Of a stretch of DNA of 64,000 bases, positions 53,215 to 63,900 are shown in pieces. The number at the start of each line of letters is the position of its first letter. The stretch's first letter is position 1. Below the pieces are notes generated by a model. The model worked only from the letters and a program-made list of their open reading frames with translations. It was not told the DNA's origin and did no database searches. The stretch comes from Roseomonas alba (lineage in GTDB: Bacteria; Pseudomonadota; Alphaproteobacteria; Acetobacterales; Acetobacteraceae): positions 1 through 64,000 of the forward strand of contig NZ_JAHYBZ010000004.1 in the NCBI RefSeq assembly GCF_019430885.1, read 5' to 3'. A program made the position numbers and the translations under genes.

Positions 53215-54288
53215 ATGACACGACCTTCCACGCGTACGATCCTTCTTCTGCTGCTGCTCCTGATCGCCGGGGGCGGCGCCTGGGCCGCTTGGCAGGCCTT
53301 CCGGCCGGCCGGGCTGCCGCTGGGCTTCGCCCGCGGCAATGGCCGGATCGAGGGGGTGGAGCTCGATGTCTCCACCAAGATCGCCGGGCGCATCGCCGAT
53401 ATCCTGGTGAATGAGGGCGACCTGGTCGCCGCCGGCCAAGTGGTGGCGCATATGGACACCGCCACGCTGGAAGCGCAGCTGCGCGAGGCCCAGGCCCAGT
53501 TGCGGCGCGCCGAGATCGCCATCGAAACGGCCAATGCCCTGGTCACCCAGCGTCAGGCGGAACATACCGCTGCCGAGGCGGTTGTCGCCCAGCGCGACGC
53601 GCAGCTCATCGCCGCCCAGCGCCGGCTGGCGCGCACCGAGGAGCTCGCCTCGCGCGGCAACGCCCCGATCCAGACCCTGGACGATGACCGCGCCAGCTAT
53701 GAAGGCACGCGCGCCGCGCAAAGCGCCGCTCGCGCCCAGGTCGCCGCGGCCGATGCGGCGATCGGGTCCGCCCGGTCGCAGGTGGTCAGCGCCCAGGCGG
53801 CCGCCGAGGCCGCGCGCGCGACCATCCAGCGCATCCAGGTCGATATCGACGACAGCGCGCTGAAGGCCCCGCGCGCCGGTCGCGTGCAATTCCGCATCGC
53901 CCAGCCCGGCGAGGTGGTCGCGGCCGGCGGGCGCGTGCTGAACCTGGTGGACCTCACCGACGTCTACATGACCTTCTTCCTGCCGACCGTGGACGCCGGC
54001 CGCGTCGCGCTGGGATCGGACGCCCGGATCATCCTCGACGCCGCGCCGCAATACGTCATCCCGGCGACGATCTCGCTGGTCTCCGACGTCGCGCAATTCA
54101 CCCCGCGCACGGTGGAGACCGAGCAGGAACGGCTGAAGCTGGTCTTTCGCATCCGCGCGCGCATCGATCCGGCGCTGCTGCGCGAGCATGTCAGCCAGGT
54201 GAAGACCGGCCTGCCGGGCATGGCTTATGTCCGGCTCGACCGCGATGCGGAATGGCCCGCCAACCTGCAGGTGCGGCTGCCGCAATGA
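53215..54288 (+). CDS. HlyD family membrane-fusion protein (YhiI-like)
   Basis: This 357-residue periplasmic adaptor has one N-terminal membrane anchor ([18 protein letters not shown]). A lipoyl-like half ([39 protein letters not shown]) is followed by a long Ala/Gln-rich coiled coil (about 80-220), and the second lipoyl half contains [20 protein letters not shown]. It links an inner-membrane ABC exporter to the outer membrane. It overlaps the RbbA-like gene by 4 nt (ATGA). Confidence 0.93.
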   Translation: MTRPSTRTILLLLLLLIAGGGAWAAWQAFRPAGLPLGFARGNGRIEGVELDVSTKIAGRIADILVNEGDLVAAGQVVAHMDTATLEAQLREAQAQLRRAEIAIETANALVTQRQAEHTAAEAVVAQRDAQLIAAQRRLARTEELASRGNAPIQTLDDDRASYEGTRAAQSAARAQVAAADAAIGSARSQVVSAQAAAEAARATIQRIQVDIDDSALKAPRAGRVQFRIAQPGEVVAAGGRVLNLVDLTDVYMTFFLPTVDAGRVALGSDARIILDAAPQYVIPATISLVSDVAQFTPRTVETEQERLKLVFRIRARIDPALLREHVSQVKTGLPGMAYVRLDRDAEWPANLQVRLPQ

Positions 54289-57002
54289 CCGCGCCGATCG
54301 CGCGGCTGGAAGGCGTCGGGCTGCGCTATGGCCGGACGGTCGCGCTGGATGACGTGGCGCTCGACATCCCCGCCGGCGTCATGGCGGGGCTGATCGGGCC
54401 GGATGGGGTGGGGAAGTCGTCCCTTCTCGCGCTCGTCTCTGGCGCGCGGGCGGTGCAGGCGGGCCGCGTCACGGTGCTGGGCGGCAGCATGGCTGATGCG
54501 CGGCATCGCGACGCGGTCGGGCCGCGCATCGCCTATATGCCGCAGGGCTTGGGGAAGAACCTTTATCCGACGCTGTCGGTCTTCGAGAATATCGACTTCT
54601 TCGGGCGCCTGTTCAGCCAGGATCGCGCGGAACGTGAGCAGCGCATCGCCGATCTGGTCGCAGCAACCGGGCTGGCGCCCTTCGTGGATCGCCCGGCGGG
54701 CAAGCTGTCGGGCGGCATGAAGCAGAAGCTCAGCCTGTGCTGCGCGCTGATCCATGACCCGGAACTGCTGATCCTCGACGAGCCGACGACCGGCGTCGAT
54801 CCATTGTCGCGCCGGCAATTCTGGGAACTGATCGGCCGCATCCGCGCCGAGCGTCCGGGCATGAGCGTGCTGGTCGCCACCGCCTACATGGAGGAAGCGG
54901 CACGCTTCGACTGGCTCGCCGCCATGGATGGCGGGCGGGTCCTCGCGACCGGCGCGCCGACGGAATTGTTGGCGCAGACCGGCACCGAGACACTGGAGGC
55001 CGCCTTCATCGCCCTGCTACCCGAGGCGAAGCGCGCCGGCCACGAAGCAGTGCACCGCCCCCCCTTCGCTTCCCCGGATGGCGAGGCACCGGCGATCGAG
55101 GCGCGCGGGTTGACCATGCGCTTCGGCGACTTCACCGCGGTCGATCATGTCAGCTTCCGTATCCGCCGCGGCGAGATCTTCGGCTTCCTCGGGTCCAATG
55201 GCTGCGGCAAGACAACGACGATGAAGATGCTCACCGGCCTGCTGCCGGCGAGCGAGGGCGAAGCCTTCCTCTTCGGCGCGCCGGTCGATGCCACCAATCT
55301 CGATACGCGGCGGCGCGTCGGCTACATGTCACAGGCCTTCTCGCTCTACACCGAGCTGACGGTGCGGCAGAACCTGGTGCTGCATGCGAAGCTGTTCGGC
55401 CTGCCGGCCTCGGCCATCCCGGACCGCGTGCAGGCCATGGCGGATCGCTTCGGCCTCAGCGCCATCATGGACACGCTGCCGGATGCGCTGCCGCTCGGGC
55501 AACGGCAGCGGCTTTCGCTGGCCGTCGCCATGATCCACGGGCCGGAGATGCTGATCCTCGACGAGCCGACCTCGGGCGTCGATCCGATCGCGCGCGACGA
55601 GTTCTGGCGCATCCTGATCGAGCTCTCGCGCCGCGACCGCGTGACGATCTTCATCTCGACCCACTTCATGAACGAGGCGGAGCGCTGCGACCGCATCTCG
55701 CTCATGCATGCGGGCCGCGTGCTGATCAGCGACACGCCGGCCGCGATCGTCGCGCAATCCGGGGCCGCGACACTGGAGGAAGCCTTCATCCACCATCTGG
55801 AGGAAGCCGCCGGCCCGGTGACGGCGCCCGCCCCTGCCCCGGTCGCCACCGTCGCGCCCGGCCATGCGTCGCGCCGCGGCTTCGACCTTCGGCGTTTGCT
55901 GTCCTATTCGCGGCGGGAGGCGCTGGAACTGCGGCGCGATCCGGTGCGCGCGACGCTCGCGCTGCTCGGCAGCATGATCCTGATGATCATCATGGGCTAT
56001 GGCATCAGCCTCGATGTCGAGAACCTGACCTTCGCCGTGCTCGACCGCGACCAGACGACGACCAGCCAGGATTACGCGCTGAACATCGCCGGTTCGCGCT
56101 ACTTCCTCGAACGTCCGCCGATCACCGACCATGCCGATCTCGACCGCCGCATGGAAGCCGGCGAGATATCGCTGGCCATCGAGATCCCGCCCGGCTTCGG
56201 GCGGGACGTCGCGCGCGGCCGCGCCGTCGAGGTCGGCGCCTGGATCGACGGCGCCATGCCGTCCCGCGCGCAGACCATCCGCGGCTATGTCCAGGCGATG
56301 CATCAGCAATGGGTGACGCAGCGCGCCGAGCGCAACGCCAATGCCAGCGCCGTCACGCCCTTCAGCATCGAGATCCGCTACCGCTACAATCCCGATGTCC
56401 GCAGCCTGGTCGCCATGGTGCCCGCGGTCATCCCGATCCTGCTGATGCTGATCCCGGCCATGCTCACCGCCCTGTCCGTGGTGCGGGAGAAGGAGCTGGG
56501 TTCGATCGTCAATTTCTACGTCACGCCGGTGACGCGGCTGGAATTCCTGATGGGCAAGCAATTGCCCTACCTGCTGCTCGGCATGCTCAACTACCTGCTG
56601 CTGGTGGGCTTGGCGCTGACGCTGTTCGGCGTGCCGCTCAAGGGCAGCTTCTGGGCGCTGACGGCGGCGACGGCGCTGTATCTCTGCGCCTCGACGGCGC
56701 TGGGGCTGCTGGCCTCGACCTTCCTGCGCAGCCAGGTCGCGGCGACCTTCGGCACGGCGGTGATGACCATCCTGCCGGCGGTGCAGTTCTCCGGCGTCAT
56801 CAACCCGGTATCATCCCTGGAAGGCATCGGCGCGCTGATCGGCCACATCTATCCGACGGCACATTACGTGACGATCGCGCGGGGCACCTTCTCGAAATCC
56901 CTGGGCTTCGCCGATCTGCAACCCTCCTTCCTGCCGCTGCTGATCGCCGGCCCGCTGCTGATCGCGGTCAGCGCCATGCTGCTGCGCAAGCAGGAACGTT
57001 GA
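54285..57002 (+). CDS. rbbA: RbbA-type double-ATPase ABC transporter
   Basis: The 905-residue protein has two ATPase domains and a permease in one chain. ABC1 (about 1-240) has Walker [10 protein letters not shown], signature LSGGMKQKL and [18 protein letters not shown]2 (about 270-510) has Walker [10 protein letters not shown] and [14 protein letters not shown], with a degenerate signature [12 protein letters not shown] typical of RbbA/YhiH. The C-terminal ABC-2 permease (about 540-905) has six helices. RbbA in E. coli is linked to ribosomes, and in operons with HlyD and YhhJ it acts as a putative exporter. ATG 54285 overlaps the preceding gene. Confidence 0.9.
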   Translation: MTAPIARLEGVGLRYGRTVALDDVALDIPAGVMAGLIGPDGVGKSSLLALVSGARAVQAGRVTVLGGSMADARHRDAVGPRIAYMPQGLGKNLYPTLSVFENIDFFGRLFSQDRAEREQRIADLVAATGLAPFVDRPAGKLSGGMKQKLSLCCALIHDPELLILDEPTTGVDPLSRRQFWELIGRIRAERPGMSVLVATAYMEEAARFDWLAAMDGGRVLATGAPTELLAQTGTETLEAAFIALLPEAKRAGHEAVHRPPFASPDGEAPAIEARGLTMRFGDFTAVDHVSFRIRRGEIFGFLGSNGCGKTTTMKMLTGLLPASEGEAFLFGAPVDATNLDTRRRVGYMSQAFSLYTELTVRQNLVLHAKLFGLPASAIPDRVQAMADRFGLSAIMDTLPDALPLGQRQRLSLAVAMIHGPEMLILDEPTSGVDPIARDEFWRILIELSRRDRVTIFISTHFMNEAERCDRISLMHAGRVLISDTPAAIVAQSGAATLEEAFIHHLEEAAGPVTAPAPAPVATVAPGHASRRGFDLRRLLSYSRREALELRRDPVRATLALLGSMILMIIMGYGISLDVENLTFAVLDRDQTTTSQDYALNIAGSRYFLERPPITDHADLDRRMEAGEISLAIEIPPGFGRDVARGRAVEVGAWIDGAMPSRAQTIRGYVQAMHQQWVTQRAERNANASAVTPFSIEIRYRYNPDVRSLVAMVPAVIPILLMLIPAMLTALSVVREKELGSIVNFYVTPVTRLEFLMGKQLPYLLLGMLNYLLLVGLALTLFGVPLKGSFWALTAATALYLCASTALGLLASTFLRSQVAATFGTAVMTILPAVQFSGVINPVSSLEGIGALIGHIYPTAHYVTIARGTFSKSLGFADLQPSFLPLLIAGPLLIAVSAMLLRKQER

Positions 57003-57003
57003 G

Positions 57004-58125
57004 ATGCGCCTGTCCCACATCGCGACCCTCGGCGTGAAGGAGCTGCGCAGCCTGCTGCGCGACCCGATCCTGCTGGTGCTGATCATCTATTCCTTCACCT
57101 TCGCCATCTACGCGGCGGCGACGGCAATGCCGGAGACCCTGTCCCGCGCCTCCATCGCCATCGTGGACGAGGACCGCTCCCCGGTCGCCCAGCGCATCAT
57201 CGACGCCTTCCAGCCGCCCTATTTCCTGCCGCCCGCCATGATCACCCAGTCCGAGATGGACGAGCGCATGGATGATGGCCGCGACACCTTCGCCGTCGAC
57301 ATCCCGCCGCATTTCCAGCGCGACCTGCTGGCCGGCCGCCAGCCCGCCATCCAGCTCAACGTCGACGCCACGCGCATGAGCCAGGCCTTCACCGGCAGCG
57401 GCTACATCCAATCCATCATCAGCGAGGAGATCGTCGCCTTCCTCCAGCGCTATCGCGCCGTGGACGTGCCCGCGATCGGCCTCGCGCTGCGCGCCCGCTT
57501 CAACCCTGTGCTTGAGGAAGCCTGGTTCGGTGCGGTGATGGAGGTGATCAACCAGATCACCATGCTGTCCATCGTCCTCGCTGGCGCCGCCCTGATCCGG
57601 GAACGCGAGCACGGCACGATCGAACACCTGCTCGTCATGCCCGTGACACCCTTCGAGATCATGACCGCCAAGGTCTGGGCCATGGCGCTGGTGGTGCTGG
57701 TCGCGACCGCGGTCGCCATGACGGTGGTCGTGCAGGGCGCGCTCGGCGTACCGATCCAGGGATCGGTGCCGCTGTTCCTCGCAGGGGCCGCGGTACATGT
57801 CTTCGCCACCACGGCGATGGGCATCTTCCTGGGCACCGTCGCACGGTCCATGCCGCAATTCGCTCTGCTGCTGATCCTGGTGCTGCTGCCGCTGGAGATG
57901 CTCTCGGGCGGCACCACACCACGGGAGAGCATGCCCACGCTGGTCCAGGTGGTGATGGAAGCCGCGCCGACCACGCATTTCGTCCTGCTGGCGCAGGGGA
58001 TCCTGTACCGCGGCGCGGGGTTCGACGTGGTGTGGCCGCATTTTGCAGCACTGGCCGCGATCGGGGCGGCGCTGTTCGGGTTCGCGCTGGCGCGGTTCAG
58101 GGCGACGATCGGGCAGATGGCGTGA
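57004..58125 (+). CDS. ABC-2 type permease (YhhJ-like)
   Basis: This 373-residue inner-membrane protein has one N-terminal helix (LLVLIIYSFTFAIYAAATAM), a large periplasmic loop and five C-terminal helices. The ABC-2 motif LIREREHGTIEHLLVMPVTP precedes the second helix. It is homologous in layout to the C-terminal part of the RbbA-like protein, with which it probably forms a heterodimeric channel. It starts 1 bp after that gene. The 291-bp gap after its stop is a repeat element. Confidence 0.92.
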   Translation: MRLSHIATLGVKELRSLLRDPILLVLIIYSFTFAIYAAATAMPETLSRASIAIVDEDRSPVAQRIIDAFQPPYFLPPAMITQSEMDERMDDGRDTFAVDIPPHFQRDLLAGRQPAIQLNVDATRMSQAFTGSGYIQSIISEEIVAFLQRYRAVDVPAIGLALRARFNPVLEEAWFGAVMEVINQITMLSIVLAGAALIREREHGTIEHLLVMPVTPFEIMTAKVWAMALVVLVATAVAMTVVVQGALGVPIQGSVPLFLAGAAVHVFATTAMGIFLGTVARSMPQFALLLILVLLPLEMLSGGTTPRESMPTLVQVVMEAAPTTHFVLLAQGILYRGAGFDVVWPHFAALAAIGAALFGFALARFRATIGQMA

Positions 58126-58153
58126 GGTTCGCTGAGGGCTCGACTGTCGAATT

Positions 58154-58380
58154 GGAGGGGCGCCGCCCCTTCAAACCATCGCGCCAAAGGCCGAAAGGCC
58201 TTTGGAAACCTCAACCTGGCGCCGGGCATCGCTGGCAGAATGGGTGCCGAGACCCGCATTTGGGCACGAAGCGCGCTGCGCGGGCCGGCACGCCATCACG
58301 GCCCAATACCAGGTGCCTGCGGTCCAGGATGCCCAGCATCCTGGCAAGGTGAGGTCTGGAGAGGGGCGGCGCCCCTTTCC
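58154..58380. repeat. Dispersed two-hairpin element (best full copy)
   Basis: Left end: A hairpin GGAGGGGC/GCCCCTTC (58154-58172), then a perfect B hairpin CCAAAGGCC-GAAA-GGCCTTTGG (58184-58205) followed by GGAAACCTCAACCTGGC. Right end: a perfect hairpin CCAGGATGC/GCATCCTGG (58324-58344) in the B position, then A hairpin GGAGAGGGGC/GCCCCTTTCC (58358-58380). The order A-B at one end and B-A at the other makes a mirror-symmetric unit of 227 bp. It lies between the convergent permease and adenosyltransferase genes. Confidence 0.75.
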
Positions 58381-58416
58381 AGTCTTACCTTCGCGCTTGA
58401 ACAGCGCCGTCCGATC

Positions 58417-58971
58417 TCACCGCGTCGCCCCCGGCACCCACAGCACGTCACCTCCGGCCGCCGCGTTCAGGTGCCGCGACAACACGAACAGATGGTCCGA
58501 CAGCCGGTTGAGGTAGCGGATCACCGCCGGGTTCACCTCCTCCGCCCCGGCCAGCGCCACCACCAGCCGCTCTGCCCGCCGCACCACCGTGCGCGCCAGA
58601 TGCGCATGCGCCGCGCCGGGACACCCGGCCGGCAGCACGAAAGACCGCAGCGGCGGCAGCGCCGCATTCATCGCCGCGATCTCTGCCTCCAGCCGCGCGG
58701 ATTGCGTGTCGGCGACGCGCAGCCTCGCCCCGGCCTCGCCCGGCACGCAGAGATCCGCACCGACGTCGAACAGCTCGTTCTGGATGCGGGCAAGCATGGC
58801 ATCCGCCTCGCCTTCGGCATGCAGCCGCACCAGGCCGAGCGCGGCGTTCGCCTCATCCACCGTGCCGAAGGCCTCGATGCGCAGCGCGTCCTTGCGCAGG
58901 CGCGTGCCGTCGCCGAGCGAGGTCTCGCCCCCATCGCCCCCGCGCGTCGTGATGACGTCGAGCTTCACCAT
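58417..58971 (-). CDS. PduO-type cob(I)alamin adenosyltransferase
   Basis: This 184-residue enzyme shows the ATP-binding start TTRGGDGGETSLGDGTRLRK and the helix VDEANAALGLVRLHAE. It also has VLPAGCPGAAHAHLARTVVR with RRAERLVVALAG and YLNRLSDHLFVLSRHLN, all conserved in PduO/ATR enzymes. It adds the 5'-deoxyadenosyl group of ATP to reduced cobalamin, giving adenosylcobalamin. It is last in the leftward operon metH-CDF-tonB, 14 bp after tonB, which ties it to B12 uptake and use. Confidence 0.95.
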   Translation of the reverse strand: MVKLDVITTRGGDGGETSLGDGTRLRKDALRIEAFGTVDEANAALGLVRLHAEGEADAMLARIQNELFDVGADLCVPGEAGARLRVADTQSARLEAEIAAMNAALPPLRSFVLPAGCPGAAHAHLARTVVRRAERLVVALAGAEEVNPAVIRYLNRLSDHLFVLSRHLNAAAGGDVLWVPGATR

Positions 58972-58985
58972 CGCCTGGTCGTCTC

Positions 58986-60071
58986 CTATCGGCCGCGCCC
59001 GTCCTGCAGGCGGAAATGTACGGCCGTCGTCAGCGTCCCCGCCACCGGAAGGCCGGCGCGCGTTGCTGGGCGGAAGCGCCAGCGTTGCGCCGCCTCCAGC
59101 GCCGCGCGATCGAGGGCCGGAAAACCGGAGGTGAGGGCAACCTCCACCCGCGTCACCTGCCCATCCGGGGCGACGCTCACCGCCAGACGCACGACGCCTT
59201 CCTCTCCGCGGCGCCGCGCCTCGGCCGGGTAGTCCGGCGGGGCATTGCGGTAGCCGGGATCGGGACCTGGCGGCACCGCCGCGCCCAGAGCGAAGGCGCC
59301 GAGCGAACCTTCCGGCGTTGGCCCCTCTGCGCCGGCATCGAGCCGGATGGGGGCCTGGGATTGGCGCGCAGCCTGCTGCTGCCGCGGCTGGCTGGGTCGC
59401 TGCGCCGGCTGGGCCTGGGAGGACGGCTGGTCGGCGGGCGGCGGCAGTGGCGGCAACGGCAGGGCGTCGGCCGGGGTCTCCGGTGCTGCGGCAGTCTCGC
59501 GCGGCGTCTCCTCGGTCACGTCGGCGGGTTCGGGCGGAGGTGGCGGCGGCGCCGGGGCGGCTTCGGCCGGCGGAGCAGGCGGCGGCAGGAAGCCGTCTGG
59601 CGCGGGCGGCAGGGCCGCGACGTCAGGTGCCGCGGCCGGCGGGGGTGGATCCGGGACCACGCTTGGTGACGCAGGCGACAGCGCAGCAACATCGCGCGGT
59701 GCCTCGGCCGGCGCGGGCGGGGGCATGGGCGGTGGTGACGGCGGCGCAGCGGCCCGCGGTTCGGCCGGCGGCGCGGGCGGCGCCGGTGGCGCCGGCGGAA
59801 CCGGAGGCGCCGGGGGACTGGGTGTCTCCACAGCTTCAGCCGGTTCGGCGGATTCAGGCGTGGCGCCGCCGGCACGGGCCACGGTATCAGCGAAGACCAG
59901 GGTGACGCCGCCGGACTCGCCCGGCTCGTCCACAGGATCCGCCACCGGCCACAGGATCAGCGCCGCCATCAAGGCGCCATGCAGCAGCGCGGAACCCAGC
60001 AGCGCCATCCCCAGCCACCAGGTCGCGCCCCGCCCGGGGCGGGAGGTGGGGCTGCGCGGGGGCGCCTTCAC
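58986..60071 (-). CDS. tonB: Energy transducer TonB
   Basis: This 361-residue protein has one N-terminal inner-membrane helix (about 19-41; WWLGMALLGSALLHGALMAA). A very long Pro/Ala-rich periplasm-spanning segment (about 65-250) follows, and the C-terminal TonB domain has YPAEARRRGEEGVVRLAVSV and FPALDRAALEAAQRWRFRPA. It passes proton-motive energy to TonB-dependent receptors. No exbB/exbD are in the window. Its operon partners suggest service to the BtuB-like receptor at 50.7 kb. It overlaps the CDF gene by 4 nt. Confidence 0.93.
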   Translation of the reverse strand: MKAPPRSPTSRPGRGATWWLGMALLGSALLHGALMAALILWPVADPVDEPGESGGVTLVFADTVARAGGATPESAEPAEAVETPSPPAPPVPPAPPAPPAPPAEPRAAAPPSPPPMPPPAPAEAPRDVAALSPASPSVVPDPPPPAAAPDVAALPPAPDGFLPPPAPPAEAAPAPPPPPPEPADVTEETPRETAAAPETPADALPLPPLPPPADQPSSQAQPAQRPSQPRQQQAARQSQAPIRLDAGAEGPTPEGSLGAFALGAAVPPGPDPGYRNAPPDYPAEARRRGEEGVVRLAVSVAPDGQVTRVEVALTSGFPALDRAALEAAQRWRFRPATRAGLPVAGTLTTAVHFRLQDGRGR

Positions 60072-60970
60072 AGCACCGGCACGCCCTTCTGCTTGGCCTT
60101 GCCCTCGGGCTCGACATGGATGGTGATGACGGCGGTGTCGAGTTCGGCCTTCAGCGCGGCCTCGATGCGGTCGCAGATGTCGTGGGATTCGCGCACGGTC
60201 ATCGCGCCCGGCACCACCAGGTGGAACTCCAGGAAGGTGAAGCGGCCGGCATGGCGGGACCGCAGGTCATGGGCCTCGATCGCGCCGGCAGCCTGCTCGG
60301 CGACGATGGCGCGGATGCGGTCCATGGTGGCCGAGGGCACGGCCTCGTCCATCAGCCCGCCGACGCTTTCGCGCAGCAGGCGGAACCCGGAAAACAGGAT
60401 GTTGCCCGCGGTCAGGGCGGCCAGCAGCGGATCGAGCCACAGGGTCCCGGTCAGCGCCACCAGCCCGACGCCCACGATGACCCCGGCGGAGGTGACGACA
60501 TCCGACCAGAGATGGGCCGCATCGGCCAGCAGGGCCGGCGATCGCAGCCTTCGCCCGCGCCGCCCCAGATGCAGCGCCCATGCGGCATTCACCGCACTCG
60601 CCACGGCCGAGATGGCCAGGCCGATCCCCGCCTGTTCCGGCGCTCGGGGCATAAGGAAGGCGCCCCAGGCCTGATGCAGGATCAGCAGCGCCGCGACGAT
60701 GATCAGCGCGCCTTCGAGGACGGCGGAGAAATACTCCGCCTTGGCATGGCCATAGGGGTGGTTGTTGTCGGCCGGCAGGGCGGAATAGGTCACGGCGATG
60801 AGCGCGGCCACGGCAGCGGCCACGTTCACGATGCTCTCCAGCGCATCCGCGAGCAGCGCCACGCTGCCGGTCAGCCACCAGGCCACCGCCTTCAGCGCGA
60901 GCACCGCGATCGAAACCACGACGCTGCCGATGGCGAGCGTCGTGGCCCTGCCGAGCCTGCTTTCCGTCAT
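60068..60970 (-). CDS. Cation diffusion facilitator (CDF) family metal transporter
   Basis: This 300-residue protein has six membrane helices. The metal-site motif in helix 2 reads LLADALESIVNVAAA, that in helix 5 reads DAAHLWSDVVTSAGV (HxxxD), and a C-terminal cytoplasmic domain begins near residue 210. CDF proteins export Zn, Co, Fe or Mn by proton exchange. The metal cannot be fixed from sequence, but its place between metH (which needs Zn and cobalamin) and tonB makes Zn or Co plausible. ATG 60970 lies 24 bp after the metH stop. Confidence 0.92.
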   Translation of the reverse strand: MTESRLGRATTLAIGSVVVSIAVLALKAVAWWLTGSVALLADALESIVNVAAAVAALIAVTYSALPADNNHPYGHAKAEYFSAVLEGALIIVAALLILHQAWGAFLMPRAPEQAGIGLAISAVASAVNAAWALHLGRRGRRLRSPALLADAAHLWSDVVTSAGVIVGVGLVALTGTLWLDPLLAALTAGNILFSGFRLLRESVGGLMDEAVPSATMDRIRAIVAEQAAGAIEAHDLRSRHAGRFTFLEFHLVVPGAMTVRESHDICDRIEAALKAELDTAVITIHVEPEGKAKQKGVPVL

Positions 60971-60994
60971 GGGGGCGGGTTTACCGTCCCGGGG

Positions 60995-63900
60995 CTAGAC
61001 GGAGAAGTACTTCGCGCGCGGGTGATGCAGGACGATGGCGCTGGTCGATTGTTCCGGGTGCAGCTGCCATTCGTCGCTGATGGTCACGCCGACGCGCTCG
61101 GCCTTCAGCAATTGCAGCAGCGGCGCCTGGTCCTCCAGCCGCGGGCAGGCCGGGTAGCCGAAAGAATAGCGGCCGCCGCGGTAGCTTTGCTGCAACATGC
61201 GGTCCATGTCGCGGTCGTCCTGGGCGGCGAAACCCCATTCGGCGCGGATGCGCTTGTGGACGTATTCGGCCATGGCCTCCGCCATCTCGACCGACAGGCC
61301 GTGCAGGTAAAGGTAATCCTGGTAGCGGTTCTCCTCGAACCATTCGCGCGCCACGTCGGACGCCTTCTGGCCGACCGTGACGACCTGCAGGCCGATCACG
61401 TCGCGGCCGTCATCGATGTCGGTGACGAAATCGGCGATGCACTCGCCGTCCTCCTTGGGCTGGCGCGGCAGGGTGAAGCGGGCGGCCTCGGTGGTGCCGT
61501 CCTCCTCGAACAGGATCAGGTCGTTGCCCTGTCCCGCACACTTCCAATAGCCGTAGATCGCCTGGGGCTTGAGGATGTCCTGCTCGCCGGTGATGCGCAG
61601 CATGCGTTGCAGCACCGGGCGGAGCTCCTGCTTCGCCCAACCGAGGAAATCCTCCAGCGAGCGGCCCTGTTTCCGGAAGCCCCACTGGAACTGATACAGG
61701 CTGCGCTCGTTGATGAAGGGCACGACGGCCTTGGGCGCGGCCTCGATCACGCGGGCACCCCAGAAGGGCGGGGTCGGCGTCGTGGTCTCGGCATTCACAC
61801 GCCGGCGGCGGGCCTGGACGGTGTTGACGTCGACCGGCGCGAAGCCACGGGGATCGGCCTGGCCCAGCACACGCTTCTCGTTGCGCGCCTTGCCCGCACG
61901 CTTGGCCTGCAGGGCGGCGAGGTAGTCGTCGAAGCCATTGCCGACCACCTTGTCCATCAGATGCAGGCCGTCGAAGGCATCGCGCGCATAGGCAACGCGG
62001 CCCGTCGTGCCGTCCTTGGCATAGGCGCGGGTGCAGTCATCCTCGACATAGTTGCGCGTCAGCGCCGCACCGCCGAGCAGGACGGGGATGTCGAGCTCCT
62101 GCCGCGCCATTTCCTCGAGGTTCTCACGCATCACCACGGTGGACTTCACCAGCAGGCCGGACATGCCGATGGCATGCGCGCGATGTTCCTTCGCGGCCGC
62201 GACCATGTCGGCGAGCGGCACCTTGATGCCGAGATTGACGACCTTGTAGCCGTTGTTGGTGAGGATGATGTCGACCAGGTTCTTGCCGATGTCGTGCACG
62301 TCGCCCTTCACGGTGGCGAGCACGATCGTCCCCTTCTCCTGCCCCGCCACGCGTTCCATGAGCGGTTCCAGATAGGCGACGGCGGCCTTCATGGTCTCGG
62401 CAGATTGCAGCACGAAGGGGAGCTGCATCTTGCCCGCGCCGAACAACTCGCCCACCACCTTCATGCCGTCCAGCAGGATGTCGTTGATGATGGACAGCGG
62501 CGCGATGCCCTTCGCCAGCGCATCGGCCAGTTCGTCGTCCAGGCCCTTGCGGTCGCCATCGACGATGCGGTCCTTGAGGCGGCCCTCGACCGTCTCCGCC
62601 TTCTGCTTCTTCGCCGCATCCGCGGCCTTCCGGCCGGCGAAGATCTCCAGCATCTTCTGCAGCGGATCGTAGCCTTCGGACCGCCGATCGAAGATGAGGT
62701 CTTCCGCGACCTTCACCTCCTCGGGCGGGATCTGATGCAGCGGCTTGATCTTGGACACATGCACGATCGCGCCGGTCATGCCGGCCTTCACGGCATGGTC
62801 GAGGAACACGCTGTTCAGCACATGCCGCGCGGCCGGGTTCAGGCCGAAGGAGATGTTGGACAGGCCGAGGATGATCTGAATGTCCGGGAACTTATCCCGG
62901 ATCATGCGGATGCCCTCCAGCGTCCACAGGCCGAGCTTGCGGTCGTCCTCATTGCCCGTGGCGATGGTGAAGGTCAGCGGGTCGATCATCAGGTCCGACT
63001 GCGGCAACCCATGCTTGTCGCAGGCGAATTCCACCAGACGGGACGCGATGCGCAGCTTGTCCTCGGCGGTCTTGGCCATGCCGACCTCGTCGATGGTCAG
63101 CGCGATGACCGCCGTGCCGAACTTCTTCGCGAGGATCATGCGATCCGTCGCGGCCTTCTCGCCATCCTCGAAATTGATCGAGTTGATGATCGGCTTGCCG
63201 CCATGCAGCTTCAGCGCAGCCTCGATCACCGGCGTCTCGGTGGAATCGATGACCAGCGGCGCATTCACGGAGGAGGTGAAGCGGCGGATCACCTCGTTCA
63301 TCTCCGCCATTTCGTCGCGGCCGACGAAGGCGGTGCAGATGTCGAGGCTGTTCGACCCCTCCCCCACCTGTTCGCGCCCCATGGCGACGCAGCCATCCCA
63401 GTCATGCGCCGCCTGGCGTTCGCGCCAGGCCTTGGAGCCGTTGGCGTTGCAGCGTTCGCCGATGGAGAAATACGAATTCTCCTGCCGCAGCGAGACCGAG
63501 GTGTAGAGCGAGGCGACGGACGGGACCCAGAACGACTTGCGCGCGACCGGCGCGGGGCGGTGCGACGTGCCGCCGACCTTGCGCAGCATCGCATCCAGCG
63601 CGGCGATATGCGGCGTCGAGGTGCCGCAGCAGCCCCCGATCAGATTCACCCCGTCCTCGGTGACGAAACGCTCCATCCAGGTGGCGAGTTCCGCCGCGCC
63701 CAAGGGGTAATGCGTCTTGCCGTCCACCAGCTCCGGCAGGCCGGCATTGGGCTGGCAGGAGACGAGGCGCGGCCAGTTCTGCGACAGCCAGCGGACATGC
63801 TCGGCCATTTCCTGCGGGCCGGTCGCGCAGTTCAGGCCCATCAGGTCCACGTCCAGCGCGTGCGCGACCGTCGCCGCCGCGCCGATATCGGGGCCAACCA

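Noticed and set aside
58032-58352. 106-codon plus-strand frame downstream of the ABC permease
   Set aside because: It starts inside the permease gene and reads through the repeat element. Similar text at 52.9 kb comes from the shared non-coding repeat, not from a protein family.
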